Shown here in pieces: positions 33,404 to 44,850 of a DNA stretch of 64,000 bases. Position 1 is the first letter of the stretch. Every line of letters begins with the position of its first letter. The notes beneath the pieces were generated by a model. That model saw only the letters and a program-made list of their open reading frames with translations. It was not told the DNA's origin and did no database searches. This DNA comes from Polytrichum commune (lineage: Eukaryota > Streptophyta > Polytrichopsida > Polytrichales > Polytrichaceae): NCBI GenBank assembly GCA_950295325.1, contig OX485806.1:4774001-4838000 (forward strand), given 5' to 3'. The position numbers and the translations under genes were made by a program.

Positions 33404-34070
33404 AAATGGCTATCCCAAGAGTGGGATGAGCCTTGTCACCAAGCCTTTGGGGAGCTCAAGAGTAAGTTCTCTTCACAACATGTGGTTAAGTTTCCGGGTT
33501 TTCATGAGCATGTTGAGGTGCACATGAAGGCGAAGGACTTCACCATTGGCGGATGTTGATCCAAGATGGATAACCATTGCTTATAGGAGCATTAAACTCC
33601 ATAGTTGTAGAAGCTTGTCCAACTTGTGCAAGAAATGGCTATCCCAAGAGTGGGATGAGCCTTGCCACCAAGTCTTTGAGGAGCTTAAGACCAAGTTCCT
33701 CTTTACCACCTGTGTTCAAGTTCGCGGAGCTTGAAAAAACTTTTTGAGGTGCATACGGGGGGCGAGTGACTTTACCATTGGCGGATGTTAATGCAAGATG
33801 GATGGCCATTGCATATGAGAGCATGAAGCTCGATGGTTGTCCGACTTGTGAAAGAAATGGCTATCCCAAGAGTGGGACTAGCCTTGTCACCAAGTCTTTG
33901 GGAAGCTTAAGAGCAAGTTCTCTTCACCGCCCGTGCTCAAGTTCATGGAGTTTGACAAACCTTTTGAGGTGCATACGGGGGCGACTAACTTTGCCAATGA
34001 TGGATTGTTAATGTAAGATGGATGGCCTTTGCATATGGGGGCTTGAGGCTCGATGGTTGTCAAAGAAGAC
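33404..34070 (+). repeat. Triplicated RNase H-region segment of element A
   Basis: Units start AAATGGCTATCCCAAGAGTG at 33404, 33633 and 33854. Each covers the RT-RNase H junction (W.EPCHQVFEELK, then a FEVH-like core). Period ~221-229 bp. Each copy has its own stops or shifts. Confidence 0.75.
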
Positions 34071-34399
34071 AACCAACTCATGACAAAGAACTTTTTGCCG
34101 TAGTGCATTGCTTGAAGATGTGGCGACACTAGTTGGGGTCGCACAAAGTAAAGGTCTACAAGGACAATGTGTCCTAAAAGTATTTTGACATACAAGCGCA
34201 AGTGAGCGCCAAGTCATTGCGTTGGCATGATAGCTTGGCGCTTATGAAGGTGGATTTGGTCCACAAACCGGACCGTGGAAATGTGGTGCCGGATGCGCTA
34301 AGTAGACGGGAAGAGTTCCAAGCAATGAGAACCATCCAAACCTTGTGGCTAATGTGTGCCGGCGAAGGAAACTTGTGATGCAAGATACGGGAGGGGTAA

Positions 34400-35580
34400 A
34401 TTTACTACCCCAAAGCACAAATGTTTTTAGGTGAGCTTTGCAAGAGCAAGGTGCTCAAAGAGGTTAAGTTGGTGAACGGATTGTTCAAGTGTAAACAAAG
34501 TCGGGTGTATGTGCCACAAGGCAAGTTGAGGCTATCGGTTTTGAAGGAAGAATGTGATAGTCCTATTGCCGGCCATAGAGGAGAGAAAAAAAGCCGCCAT
34601 AGAATGGTGTCATGGGGGTACCATTGGCGGTGCATAAAGAAGGATATAACCCACTTTGTGAAGGCTTGGATGAAGTGCCAAGTGAACCGACCCTCTTACC
34701 AAAAGCAAGGCGGTTTCTTGCAACCGTTGCCTATCCCGTCGGGGCCATGGCATAGTATGTGCATGGACTTGATCACAAGTTTGTCGGAGTCACATGGGTA
34801 TGATGCCATCTTGTTGATGGTAGAGCGGTTTGCCAAGTTGGCACACATGGTGCCAATTGTGGGAACCGCCACCGCGTTGGAGACCGCATAGCCTTTTCTC
34901 AAAGGATGGTTGAGGCACCACGGGTTGCCAAGAGTGATTGTGTGGGATCAAGATCCAAAGTTCACAAGTGCATTTTCAATGCAATTCTCTAAGGAGGTCG
35001 GATGAAACTAAGGTTTACCATGGCCTTGGATTCCCAAATGAATGGGAAAGCGGAGCATGTGAATGAAGTCTTGAAGCAATACTTGAGGAACTTGGTGGGG
35101 GCGGACCAAGGAGATTGGGCGGTCTATGTGGGTCGAGCGGAGTGTAATTGCAATGTAGCCACGCACTTGGCTACCAAGGGGTGGTTTTTCGTGGTGGCTT
35201 ATGGAGTGGATGCGCTCCAACCTATTAACCTAGCTCTCGAGGGGGCACATTCAACACTAGAGTTCAACCAAGATGGTGAGGACTTGGCCAAGGATGGTAA
35301 ACAAGTCTTGGAGATGACCAAGTTGTTGGTGGAGAAAGCCCGAAGGTGCTACGGAGTGCAAATCAATGCCCGAAGACGCGAAGTGGAGTATGAGGTGGGC
35401 CAATAAGGTGTTGTTGAATGTGGACAACTTCACCTTGCCCAAAGGCCTTACTTCAAAAGTTCATGTCCAAAATTGGAGCTTCGTTTTCCATTGTGGAACA
35501 AGTGTTCAAGGACATGTATAAGTTGGAATTACCGCCGGAGATCAAAGTGCATCCGACATTTCATGTCTCATTACGAAAGT
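34400..35580 (+). pseudogene. Integrase remnant of element A
   Basis: 34421-34891 has a degraded zinc part (HFVKAWMKCQVNR), then PSGPWHSMCMDLITSLSES and ILLMVERFAKLAHMVPI, motifs of the chromovirus-type integrase core. Continuation at 34890-35406 is broken by a TAG and shifts. VWDQDPKFTS gives the second Asp. The third catalytic residue is unclear (KAEHVNEVLKQYL). Non-functional. Confidence 0.65.
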
Positions 35581-35879
35581 CATTTTAGGACGACACCTTG
35601 TGGCCCGATCACAAGCAAGTGATTAGGCCACGTCCCGACCTTGTGGAGGTCATTTGGAACATGAGGTAGGAGGGCACCCTCAAGTGTAGGAAGCCCAAGT
35701 GAAAATGAAAAAATGTACAAAAGAGTACTTGGTGAAATGGTGAGGATACCATGAAAAAAAAAACCGCTTGGGTGGCGGCAAGAGACATGGTGAACACCAA
35801 TGAATTGGTGAAGCACTTTGAAGAAACTAAGGCTAAGGATTCCAATAAAATAAAGCGTAGGCATTGATGAGGACATCAA

Positions 35880-36669
35880 TCTCCTTTAGTGGGGGAGAGA
35901 CGCTAGTAGCACACTTAGCTTCGAGGTTAATTATGCCACAACATGAACTTGTTCTTTGGCTTGAGGGAATAAAGTCCAAACTTTAGTGGTGCAAAGAGAA
36001 AAGTATGAGATGAGGTCCTAGTCTTGTACTTGTGCTTGGTTAATGGAAGAGGGGGAATAGACATGCCAAACTAGGTTGGGTAAGCCGAGTAATTGGGGGC
36101 CATGGCTAGGAGGGGCCTTGGATAAAACCAAGAAACTTCTTAGTTGTGGGCTTGTCCGGGCGGGGACAAGGTGATGGCGTGTGCTCATAAAAGTGCTACC
36201 CGCGAGCTAACGAGAGTTGGCGCATGGGAGTCATGAACCCATGTCTCGAAAGAGCAAAGTGGGAACCGAGTCGGGCGGGACTTGGCATCACCCCCGTGCG
36301 ATCGAGGCGTGGCTTAACAATGGAAAGCCATCTCGGAGTTGCAACCGAGACAACTTAGTGGAAGCGTTGAGGTCTCGCCTAGATGTGTCACGTTAGGCTA
36401 GTGGAGCCTAACGGGGGAGGCCCCAAAGGAGGGGCAACCCATGTGAGTCCCGAAGTAGGTGGGTCTAGTATAGGTTAGGTCTTTGGATGAGAGATCCAAA
36501 GTCGCTAACGGACCACCTAGGAACGACACCTTTGGGACTATGCCAAATTTGAAGATGCATTGTGGGGGTCGCGCCCTAAGGTAAACACAATGCCCCACCA
36601 TAGAGGATGGCAACTTGAGAATTGGTGTGCCGACTACGAGTATAGTCGATGAGGGCATCGACTCCGTTT
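35880..36669 (+). other. Spacer between integrase remnant and 3' LTR of element A
   Basis: Non-coding, with no recognised feature. It leads into the purine-rich GGTGGGGGTGAG (36670-36681), the probable polypurine tract. Confidence 0.5.
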
Positions 36670-36681
36670 GGTGGGGGTGAG

Positions 36682-37438
36682 TGTCGCGCACCTCTCCATG
36701 AGGAGTGCCCGAAACACCATGGGCACAAGGGGGACCCCGGAGTGACACCCGGGACTTGTGGCGCCGTTGGTGAGAGGGCCCAAGTGATCCTAGTGTGGGT
36801 GAGGGCCCCGGGCGTTGGGAACGCCTCCCACCCACGAAGACTAGGAGGCACAAGGGTAAAGCCATGAGTTATGCGTAGCTCATGGCGTGGTGATTCTAGA
36901 ATGCTCAAGAACACCTCAATCGGAGGTGTGAGCTAGGAGTTATGGCCATTTGAGTGGGGCGCTGTCCCGGGACAGCGCCCTGGTACAGCAGTGCCTGGGA
37001 GTGATTCCCGGGACTGCAAAGGTTCAAACAGGCATAACTTCCTCAATACTTGCCCGAATGGGGCAAGTGAGGAGTCCATCGGCATCTACGTGAAGCGTAG
37101 ATGAACATGGAGTGGTTGGTTGTTATGATCAGACATCATACAAGGAAGTTATGATGGTCTGAAGCTGCTGGGGGGGTTCTAGGCCCAGCAGCTAAAGGAA
37201 AATGTCCACTTGGCCCCAACTCTTGGTAGAGAGACAAGAGTTTGGTTGACGGTGGGGTAGGGGCCCCGCGTGAAGTCCTAGAGGCTTATATGGGTGAGGT
37301 GGTGTGGCCTCACCCACCCGAGGCCGAACGGCAAGGCCTCCATGGGCTTTGGCCTATTGTGAGGCCATAGTTGCCTAGTATGGTTCGGGTTGTTGTAGTG
37401 TTGCTCCGGCAACGCGATGATCAACATACGATTGGACT
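36682..37438 (+). mobile_element. 3' LTR of element A, truncated
   Basis: It matches 30606-31361 almost perfectly and then stops inside a hairpin (GGACT of a 22-bp inverted repeat). The rest of the LTR and any right-hand target duplication are gone. Element B resumes within about ten bases. Confidence 0.85.
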
Positions 37439-37449
37439 GGGGGGTGTCC

Positions 37450-38423
37450 TGTCGCAACCCTTGCTAGGTCCCTTAATAATCTTGCCAATTTTCAATTCTA
37501 GCAAAGGTTACGAGTCGCTAACCCTTCGCATTCCGCCATGCTAATGGATAGCTCCTCTTACCCCGGACCAATAGTTCATAGGAGGGAACCAACCCTCCTA
37601 CTTTGCTTTCGGGACTCACCCCTTAATCGGTAACCCATTTCCCCAATGTGGACTTCCATCCATGGAAGTCCAATCCTATGTTGATCATCGCGTTGCCGGA
37701 GCAACACTACAACAACCCGAACCATACTAGGCAACTATGGCCTCACAATAGGCCAAAGCCCATGGAGGCCTTGCCGTTCGGCCTCGGGTGGGTGAGGCCA
37801 CACCACCTCACCCATATAAGCCTGTAAGACTTCACGCGGGGCCCCTACCCCACCGTCAACCAACCTCTTGTCTCTCTACCAAGAGTTGGGGCCAAGTGGA
37901 CATTTTCCCTTTAGCTGCTGGGCCTAGAACCCCCCCAGCAGCTTCAGACCATCATAACTTCCTTGTATGATGTCTGATCATAACAACCAACCACTCCATG
38001 TTCATCTACGCTTCACGTAGATGCCGATGGACTCCTCACTTGCTCCATTTGAGCAAGTCTTGAGGAAGTTATGCCTGTTTGAACCTTGGCAGTCCCGGAA
38101 TCACTCCCAGGCACTGCTGTACCAGGGCGCTGTCCCGGGACAGCGCCCCACTCAAATGGCCATAACTCCTAGCTCACACCTCCGCTTGAGGTGTTCTTGA
38201 GCTTTCTAGAATCACCACGCCATGAGCTACGCATAACTCATGGCCTTACCCTTGTGCCTCCTAATCTTCGTGGGTGGGAGGCGTTCCCAACGCCCGGGGC
38301 CCTCACCCACACTAGGATCACTTGGGCCCTCTCACCAACGGCGCCACAAGTCCCGGGTGTCACTCCGGGGTCCCCCTTGTGCCCATGGTGTTTCGGGCAC
38401 TCCTCATGGAGAGGTGCGCGACA
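37450..38423 (-). mobile_element. Solo LTR of family A with TSD TGTCC
   Basis: 974 bp, from TGTCGCAACCC to GCGCGACA. It is flanked by TGTCC at 37445-37449 and 38424-38428. It has no interior, so it came from LTR-LTR recombination after insertion. It lies between the truncated 3' LTR of A and the end of the B protease. Confidence 0.9.
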
Positions 38424-38428
38424 TGTCC

Positions 38429-41400
38429 CCTGGTAGTTTCCGATTCACCTTCACACGTCTACTCCCCATCAATCCTTGGATTACTAGCTGGTCACCTTCC
38501 CAATCATGTACCACCTTGGCATTTACCAACCACGGTCTGCCCAACAATATGGAGTAATCTGGGGTATCGTTATGTGATGCCAAACTCATTACAGAAAATG
38601 TGACTTGATAAGGCATACCTTCCACTTCAATATTGATGTTCTCCAATAGTCCCACTGGCATTGTGGTGCTCTGATCAGCCATCTTGATGTTGTAGGTGGC
38701 TACTTTTGGTTTGGGCAATCCCAAATGCTTCCTCAAGGTGTCGGTGAGGATGTTCACACCAGCTCCTCCGTCAATTAGGACGTCTGAAATATATTTGTTT
38801 GCAATTTTGATGGTGATAACTGGCATGGTGTAGTCTACTGCAACGGCACCAACCATGCTGGTTGGGGTCGTGGATGCCTGAGTTGGTGTTGTTTTTGGAA
38901 TCCAGGATGGGACAGCTTGCCTCATGATAAAATCTTTCAACCCTGGTGCTAACTGTAATAATTGACCTAAGGTTAATGTGAACCGACTTTCCAATACCTG
39001 ATTTGTAATCAAGGCAAAGGACGCATCCAAATTTTCCGGACCTCCTTCACCCGCCTCGTAGTTTACAGTGTCCAACACACTGGGTTCCAGCCGGTCTTGA
39101 CTGTCAGGATTTATGTTTGGTGATCCAACCCACTCGGTGGAGAAATTATGTTGCTCTCCTTCGTCCAACTGGAACCGTACACGTTTTTGCTCCGTCTTCT
39201 TGGCTAGTTCTTGTTTTTCCAACTCTTGAAGACGTTGGACCTCCTCGATGCACCCATGCCTCAACTCCTCCTCCTGTCTCCATTCATCGTGACCTTTACC
39301 CTTCAACGGTTCTTTCTCGCGGAACGCCACTTCTTCCGGTACCAACCTTGCTTTGCTTCTGGTTACTACAGCAACCACAGTGGCTGTAGTCACGTCCGGT
39401 CTTGGGGATGGTTGGTCTTGGTCCGTTCGTTTGTGTTGCCCAAACTGTTGGCGAGCTTGCTCTCCGGACGGACATTGGAATGCTAAATGTTCAACACTAC
39501 CACATATGAAACAGAATTTTGGTCTATTAATTGGTCTGGGTGGTGGCCACCTATTCCTGTTTTGGTCGTCTTGGTTGTACCAAGGCCTGACTTGTTCTGT
39601 CCCCACAGCATGTACGGTAGCTTGTGAAGGCCTCTTCATGTTGGGTCGGTAGTTTGCACTTTGCGGGTTACCCCAACAATTTTCCGCTTTATGCCCTCTT
39701 CCACCACAACATGAGCACAACGGATCCAAATCTTTTTGTCTCATGTGTTGGCTCGTATTACCCGAGCTGGTAGTTTCTATTGGTTGCACCCCCACCCTCC
39801 AAGGAATTCGATTTCCTTCTGCGTCAAAAACACTTTCTTCACAAGCCATTGCCGATTCTTTTGAACTGATCAATGTTTTCTTGGCCATACCAGCTGTGGC
39901 TACTCGTAGGTAATCTGGTAGGCCTGCCCTAAAACATGTGTTTAACCATTCATCATCTGGACGGTACGTCAGGCAATTCGCTAGTTTGATCAACCGTTCG
40001 TAATATGCTTCCACGTCCTCTGTGTCTCTCATTTTTAAGGCCCTCAACGCCATATATGCCTGCATGTCTGTCTGCACCTTTCTATACCTCCTAGCAAATG
40101 CATCCAACAGCTGATCCAAAGTACAATGTGGGTGACTATCAGTATAATTTTCACTCCACTCTGACGCATTCTCCCGCAAGGAATATGTAAATAAATTAAT
40201 CAATGCCTCATCATCCGTCTCCCCCATTGTATATGCCCATTTTTTGAAAGTACGGACGTGTGAGTCTGGGTCCGATTTGGGGTCATATATCGGGAGTGGT
40301 AGCTTGATCCCTGACTTACTAGGACTGACCCTCGCTGGAGGAGCTATTGGTGCTGGCGGGGGTCCTGGTGGGTAGTATCCTGGCCATGGCCAAGGTGTCA
40401 TGGTCGGAGTTGTCTCTTCCTTCCTCTGTCTTGATGCCCTCCTTGTTGACCTTCGTCTCCTGGATTCTATTACTGGTTCATCGTCCTCATTGTCGTCTGT
40501 GTCATCACTTCCTCCCCCTCCTGGGGGCCCTGGAGGTGCTCCTCCTGGAGGACCACCTGGGTAACCTGCACTTGGAGAGGGACTACGCCGGGACGTTCGA
40601 TGTGGGGGTCGGTGTGGTAACTGACCACCTCGTATTGGGGTATGTGATGCATAATCCCCTACCGGTCCCCCCGTTGTTGGATGGAACTGGGAGACGGTGA
40701 CCAAAGGTGGTACCCATGTGGACGTTCGTGGTTGATGCGTGCTCGATACTGGAGTTCTTGTTGTCCTGGGGTCATAATCATAGGCCAGAAGACCACTCGT
40801 TACAGTGTGGATGGTTGGTGTTTGTGTCGCTGGTCTATCGATGTGTGATGGGTATCCATTATGGTTCCACTGTCCCTGGGGCTCTTGGGGATGTGTGTGT
40901 TCAATTCTTCCCAATTGCCCTGTCATATCGTTGAAACTAATCCCTCCCACTGCTCATGTGTACCCAATTGCTTCATTTATGGCAATGTGACGAGTGTGAC
41001 CTGTTGTCGCACACCTCTCCATGAGGAGTGCCCGAAACACCATGGGCACAAGGGGGACCCCGGAGTGACACCCGGGACTTGTGGCGCCATTGGTGAGAGG
41101 GCCCAAGTGATCCTAGTGTGCGTGAGGGCCCCGGGCGTTGGTAACGCCTCCCACCCACGAAGACTAGGAGGCACAAGGGTAAGGCCATGAGCTATGCGTA
41201 GCTCATGGCGTGGTGATTCTAGAAAGCTCAAGAACACCTCAATCGGAGGTGTGACCTAGGAGTTATGGCCATTTGAGTGGGGCGCTGTCCTGGGACAGCG
41301 CCCTGGTACAGCAGTGCCTGGGAGTGATTCCCGGGACTGCCAAGGTTCAAACAGGCATAACTTCCTCACGACTTGCTCAAATGGGGCAAGTGAGGAGTCC

Positions 41401-43222
41401 ATCGGTATCTACGTGAAGCGTAGATGAGGATGGAGTGGTTGGTTCTTATGATCAGACATCATACAAGGAAGTTATGATGGTCTGAAGCTGCTAGGGGGTT
41501 CTAGGCCCAGCAGCTAAAGGAAAGTGTCCACTTGGCCCCAACTCTTGGTAGAGAGACAAGAGGTTGGTTGACGGTGGGGTAGGGGCCCCGTGTGAAGTCC
41601 TAGAGGCTTATATGGGTGAGGTGGTGTGGCCTCACCCACCCGAGGCCAAATGGCACGGCCTCCATGGGCATTGGCCCAATGTGAGGCCATAGTTGCCTAG
41701 TATGGTTCGGGTTGTTGTAGTGTTGCTCCGGCAACGCGATGATCAACATAGGATTGGACTTCCATGGATGGAAGTCCACATCCAAGAAATGGGTTACCGA
41801 TTAAGAGGTGAGTCCCGAAACCAAAGTAGGAGGGTTGGTTCCTTCCTATGAACTATAAGGTCCGGGGTAGGAGGAGCTAACCATTAGCATGGCGGAATGC
41901 GAATGGTTAGCGCTCATAACCTTTGCTAGAATTGAAAATTGGCAAGATTATCAAGGGGGGCTAGCAAGGGTTGCGACACCTGTGCGACCAACTGGTACGT
42001 CATGAAGCAGTGCTGTCTGGCGATCAATCATGTTTGGTTGAGCTTCATGTCTTGGAAGGTTGGTGTGGTTGGCAGCCCCCCATCCTTGACTATAGGTGCC
42101 AAGAGGTTGGACAACTGAATGAACTGTTTGGGCCGACGTTACTACCAGCTCCCTTGGTGGTAAAATAATACTTTGTGATTGGACAGGTAGAACACTATGT
42201 GTGAGGTAATCTTGTTGTTGCTGAGAGTATGAACTCGGTTGTCTATTTGCAACAAGTTGGGAAATTTGTGCCGACTGGGTAGTACATTGCCTACTGCGGT
42301 GCAACGTGCTGTGCCAATGCCGACACGGACGTTGGCTCCGCTGTTCGGTTGTTGGTGGCAACCTAGACAAATGCTCTGCACTAGGCTGGTTGTCCAGAGT
42401 AACTTGTGAGAACAAATCCACAATACCCACGTCATTGTTGAAAGGCGGGGCTGCATGGCGTGGAACGTCCCATGGGCTTGGTGAGACACCCCATGACCGT
42501 GGAATGTTTGGTGTGGTTGGTCGCCAACCTTCCATATTGCATGTTGGAGTGGGCCTCCATGGCATGGGTGATTCAGGACGTGCGATACTAGTTGGAATAT
42601 CAGGCGAAACATCTTCCAGTGGAGATGAAACTTCTACCATTGGAGATAATTCCGGTTGTCGTTCTCTCCTTATAAATGTGACACGTCTTCGGACAGGTGG
42701 TTGATGTTGGTTAACATTTGGGCTGAACGCCTCATAAGTAACAGCCTCATCAGTTGCCCATGGTATTCCCTGGCCCGTTGGAATGTCCTGGTCCATGGAT
42801 CCTATGGGACGTCCAAACTGGGACGTGACGTGATTTCGGGATGGCACAAAATCAGGAAACTCTTGTCGTAAATGCTCCAGCAAGTCACTAGACGTTCCAA
42901 ACCCTGGTGGGTCAGATTGTTGTACATGGTCTTCTTGAAGAGATGTTAAGCCGTCTGGTCCAGCAGGTAAGTCTTCACCTATGACGGGTGACGGAGGTCG
43001 GGCGTCCCCACTCCACCGGCCGTACATATGATGATTCCCATAATTTTCATACTCTGGAAACAATGCCCTATGCATGGCATCTACCTGTTGGGTGGTTTCC
43101 CTTGAGTTACTTTGGCTAATTGGCCTCTCCGGTTCTGAATCACTCGCAGATGAGATGTGCGGATCCGTCTGAAGCTCCAAAGCCCTCTGTCTGGTCATGC
43201 TTCTAGTTTGTACACGTGCCAT
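38429..43222 (-). pseudogene. Gag-protease polyprotein of element B, interrupted by a solo LTR
   Basis: The ATG at 43222 gives MARVQTRSMTRQ, a usual Gag start. The part 43222-41984 is a Pro/Ser-rich N-terminal region. A solo LTR (41005-41978) then interrupts. If the LTR and one target copy are ignored, the frame continues but meets a TGA near 40955, then runs open to 38429. That part has a Gag domain (PLPIYDPKSDPDSHVRTF, FARRYRKVQTD), two knuckles (CSCCGGRGHKAENC, CFICGSVEHLAFQC) and a protease (DVLIDGGAGVNILTDTL, ILLGRPWLVNAK). RT is not joined to it; the continuation lies at 30148-30605. Confidence 0.8.
41005..41978 (+). mobile_element. Solo LTR of family A with TSD CCTGT
   Basis: 974 bp, from TGTCGCACACC to GGTTGCGACA. 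CCTGT flanks it at 41000-41004 and 41979-41983. It inserted into the gag of element B, opposite in orientation to the solo LTR at 37450. Confidence 0.9.
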
Positions 43223-43589
43223 CACAATTACCTAAAATTTGATCGTGCTAGATCTAGGTGCATACACACTAGTATGTGGCTCTGCCTCCAGCTTGACTTA
43301 CACTTGCAGTGGCAAGTTACCCTTGGACGTCTTCGGACTGAGTAGATCTGGTTGAGTGGCCACAGTCTGTCCACCAACTCGTTTGGTTGTTGGAATCTTT
43401 GCTGCACCCTCCTGTCCTAGATGTACTTCCACGCCCCAAGTGGTTTTTGCCCCTTGCTGCAAGTAAATCACAACCCAACTATTTCGCCAGCCTACACCAA
43501 CTGTATTCCTTGTTCCAGATCTAGATCTATTGGACTATCACCCTAACCCTAAAATTCAAGAGAGAGCAAATGAGATAGAGTTGCGTTAC
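43223..43589 (-). other. Leader of element B
   Basis: 367 bases between primer site and gag start; non-coding, no feature recognised. Confidence 0.5.
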
Positions 43590-43607
43590 CATTGCATGGT
43601 CGCCAAA
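43590..43607 (-). promoter_or_regulatory. Primer-binding site of element B
   Basis: On the minus strand TTTGGCGACCATGCAATGG begins directly after the LTR end TTAACA; same TGGCGACC type as element C. Confidence 0.7.
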
Positions 43608-44850
43608 TGTTAATGGATTTTCGCACTCCTTCCTTGCTCCATTAACTAGTTCGCCACTAGTCACGTCCAAGCCTTGCATAAACACCTCCCCAGTTAGTTC
43701 CTCATCCCTGGACATCTCCTTTGACGTACAATCCCCTACAAATTCCGTTTAAGGCTTGAAACATGCCCTGGACACTACCTACCAGCTCACGTTTTTGGCC
43801 CAATCAGCCAACTTACAAGGTCGTTTCCACAATATAAGCTTGGATCTGCCATCTCTAACCTCCTACCAACCTACAGTATAGTTTTCGGGCCATTCTGACC
43901 ACTTTCATATTTTCGACCAGCTCACGTTTTTAGTCAGATCCGGCCACTTCTGGAGGTGATTTTCGCAAACCGAGTCCGGATCTGACCTCTCTAACCTTCT
44001 ACCCACTTTTGGTGCATTTCTTAGGTCATTCTAACTACTTGCTCTGGACGTCCTCCCATAAGCGTCACGTCCGTGCATACCCACCTTTTCTACTTTCGAA
44101 TGCATTCCTTGGAACTACATTACAAGTTGTCCAATGCACATTCTCAATAACACATTCAACTCCTCTGTCTTGTCAACACTAAGACTATCCTAGCTTCCAA
44201 GAAGGGTAGTGATAGGAAAACACCCACAATGAATCTACTCATCAAATCTCTCTTTCAACACTTTATTGCTTGTTTTTCTAGGATTGTGGTTTTATTCTGA
44301 CTGCAATACACTTCCAGATTGCCACCCGTCCAAATCTAAAAACTCACAAACATACATATCTTCTCTAAGGGTCTAAGTCCTCTCCGCATATGTGTACTAA
44401 GAGAGCCAAAAGGCTCTAGGACCATCCTTATATACTTAAAAACAACTATCATTAGGTGGATCAACTTGGTACATTGCCATCATGTCAACACACTGCAACT
44501 AGCTGTCCTGACGCGTTCCTGTCCTCTGTCCAGTTCATGACCAGCTGGCACACTGGGGTCATAAAAAACAATCAACTAGTAAAAGACTCCCAATGCCATT
44601 TTAATAACTTTGGACCTACAAGTCATTTCCTGATTACCTAAGTTACTAACCCCAAACACTTACTACTACTTAATAGACCATTTAGTACTAAAATACTAAA
44701 AACCAACTAGTGGACGTTCTAACAATTTTGCATCAAGGGCAAATTTGACGTCAACTAGTAAACTAGCATTTTTTTTGCCCTTTTGACAATTTGTGACCAA
44801 CTAGTCAATTTTTGACAACTTAAAACACAGTGCTAAATTCTACCTTAACA
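43608..44850 (-). mobile_element. 5' LTR of element B
   Basis: 1,243 bp with TGTTAA...TTAACA ends. Left neighbour is the primer site; right neighbour is LINE copy 2. Sequence is non-coding. Its partner LTR was lost. Confidence 0.75.
44427..44436 (-). promoter_or_regulatory. TATA box in the element B LTR
   Basis: GTATATAAGG on the minus strand, in sense with gag, ~420 bases into the LTR. Confidence 0.5.

Larger units (their letters stand above)
30606..37438 (+). mobile_element. Element A: Ty3/gypsy element with young LTRs and a defective interior
   Basis: 5' LTR 30606-31577 (972 bp), primer site 31580-31591, interior with only broken frames, purine tract 36670-36681, 3' LTR 36682-37438 (last ~216 bp missing). 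Over the shared ~757 bp the two LTRs show two substitutions and one extra G, so insertion is recent. The interior lacks the RT palm and has a triplicated RNase H region and stops throughout. A2 (2602-4034) has the same 5' interior, which suggests a non-autonomous family moved by proteins made elsewhere. The host at the left flank is element B. Confidence 0.8.
30148..44850 (-). mobile_element. Element B: Ty3/gypsy retrotransposon (5' half), interrupted four times
   Basis: Read on the minus strand: 5' LTR 44850-43608, primer site, gag from 43222, a solo family A LTR (41978-41005), rest of gag and protease to 38429, a solo LTR (38423-37450), element A (37438-30606), then 30605-30148. The last piece continues the polyprotein just after the protease (YDWQNGLTDEEED, compare FDWEAGLTDEEEQ in element C). 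pol and the 3' LTR are lost at the left edge. B sits in LINE copy 2 (right flank TTGTG). Confidence 0.8.

Noticed and set aside
29915-41237. Repeated ~70-110 codon frames (MALPLCLLVFVGGRRSQRPG-type and opposite-strand partners)
   Set aside because: They occur only within family A LTRs on both strands, in several frames at once, without start context; shadows of GC-rich LTR sequence.
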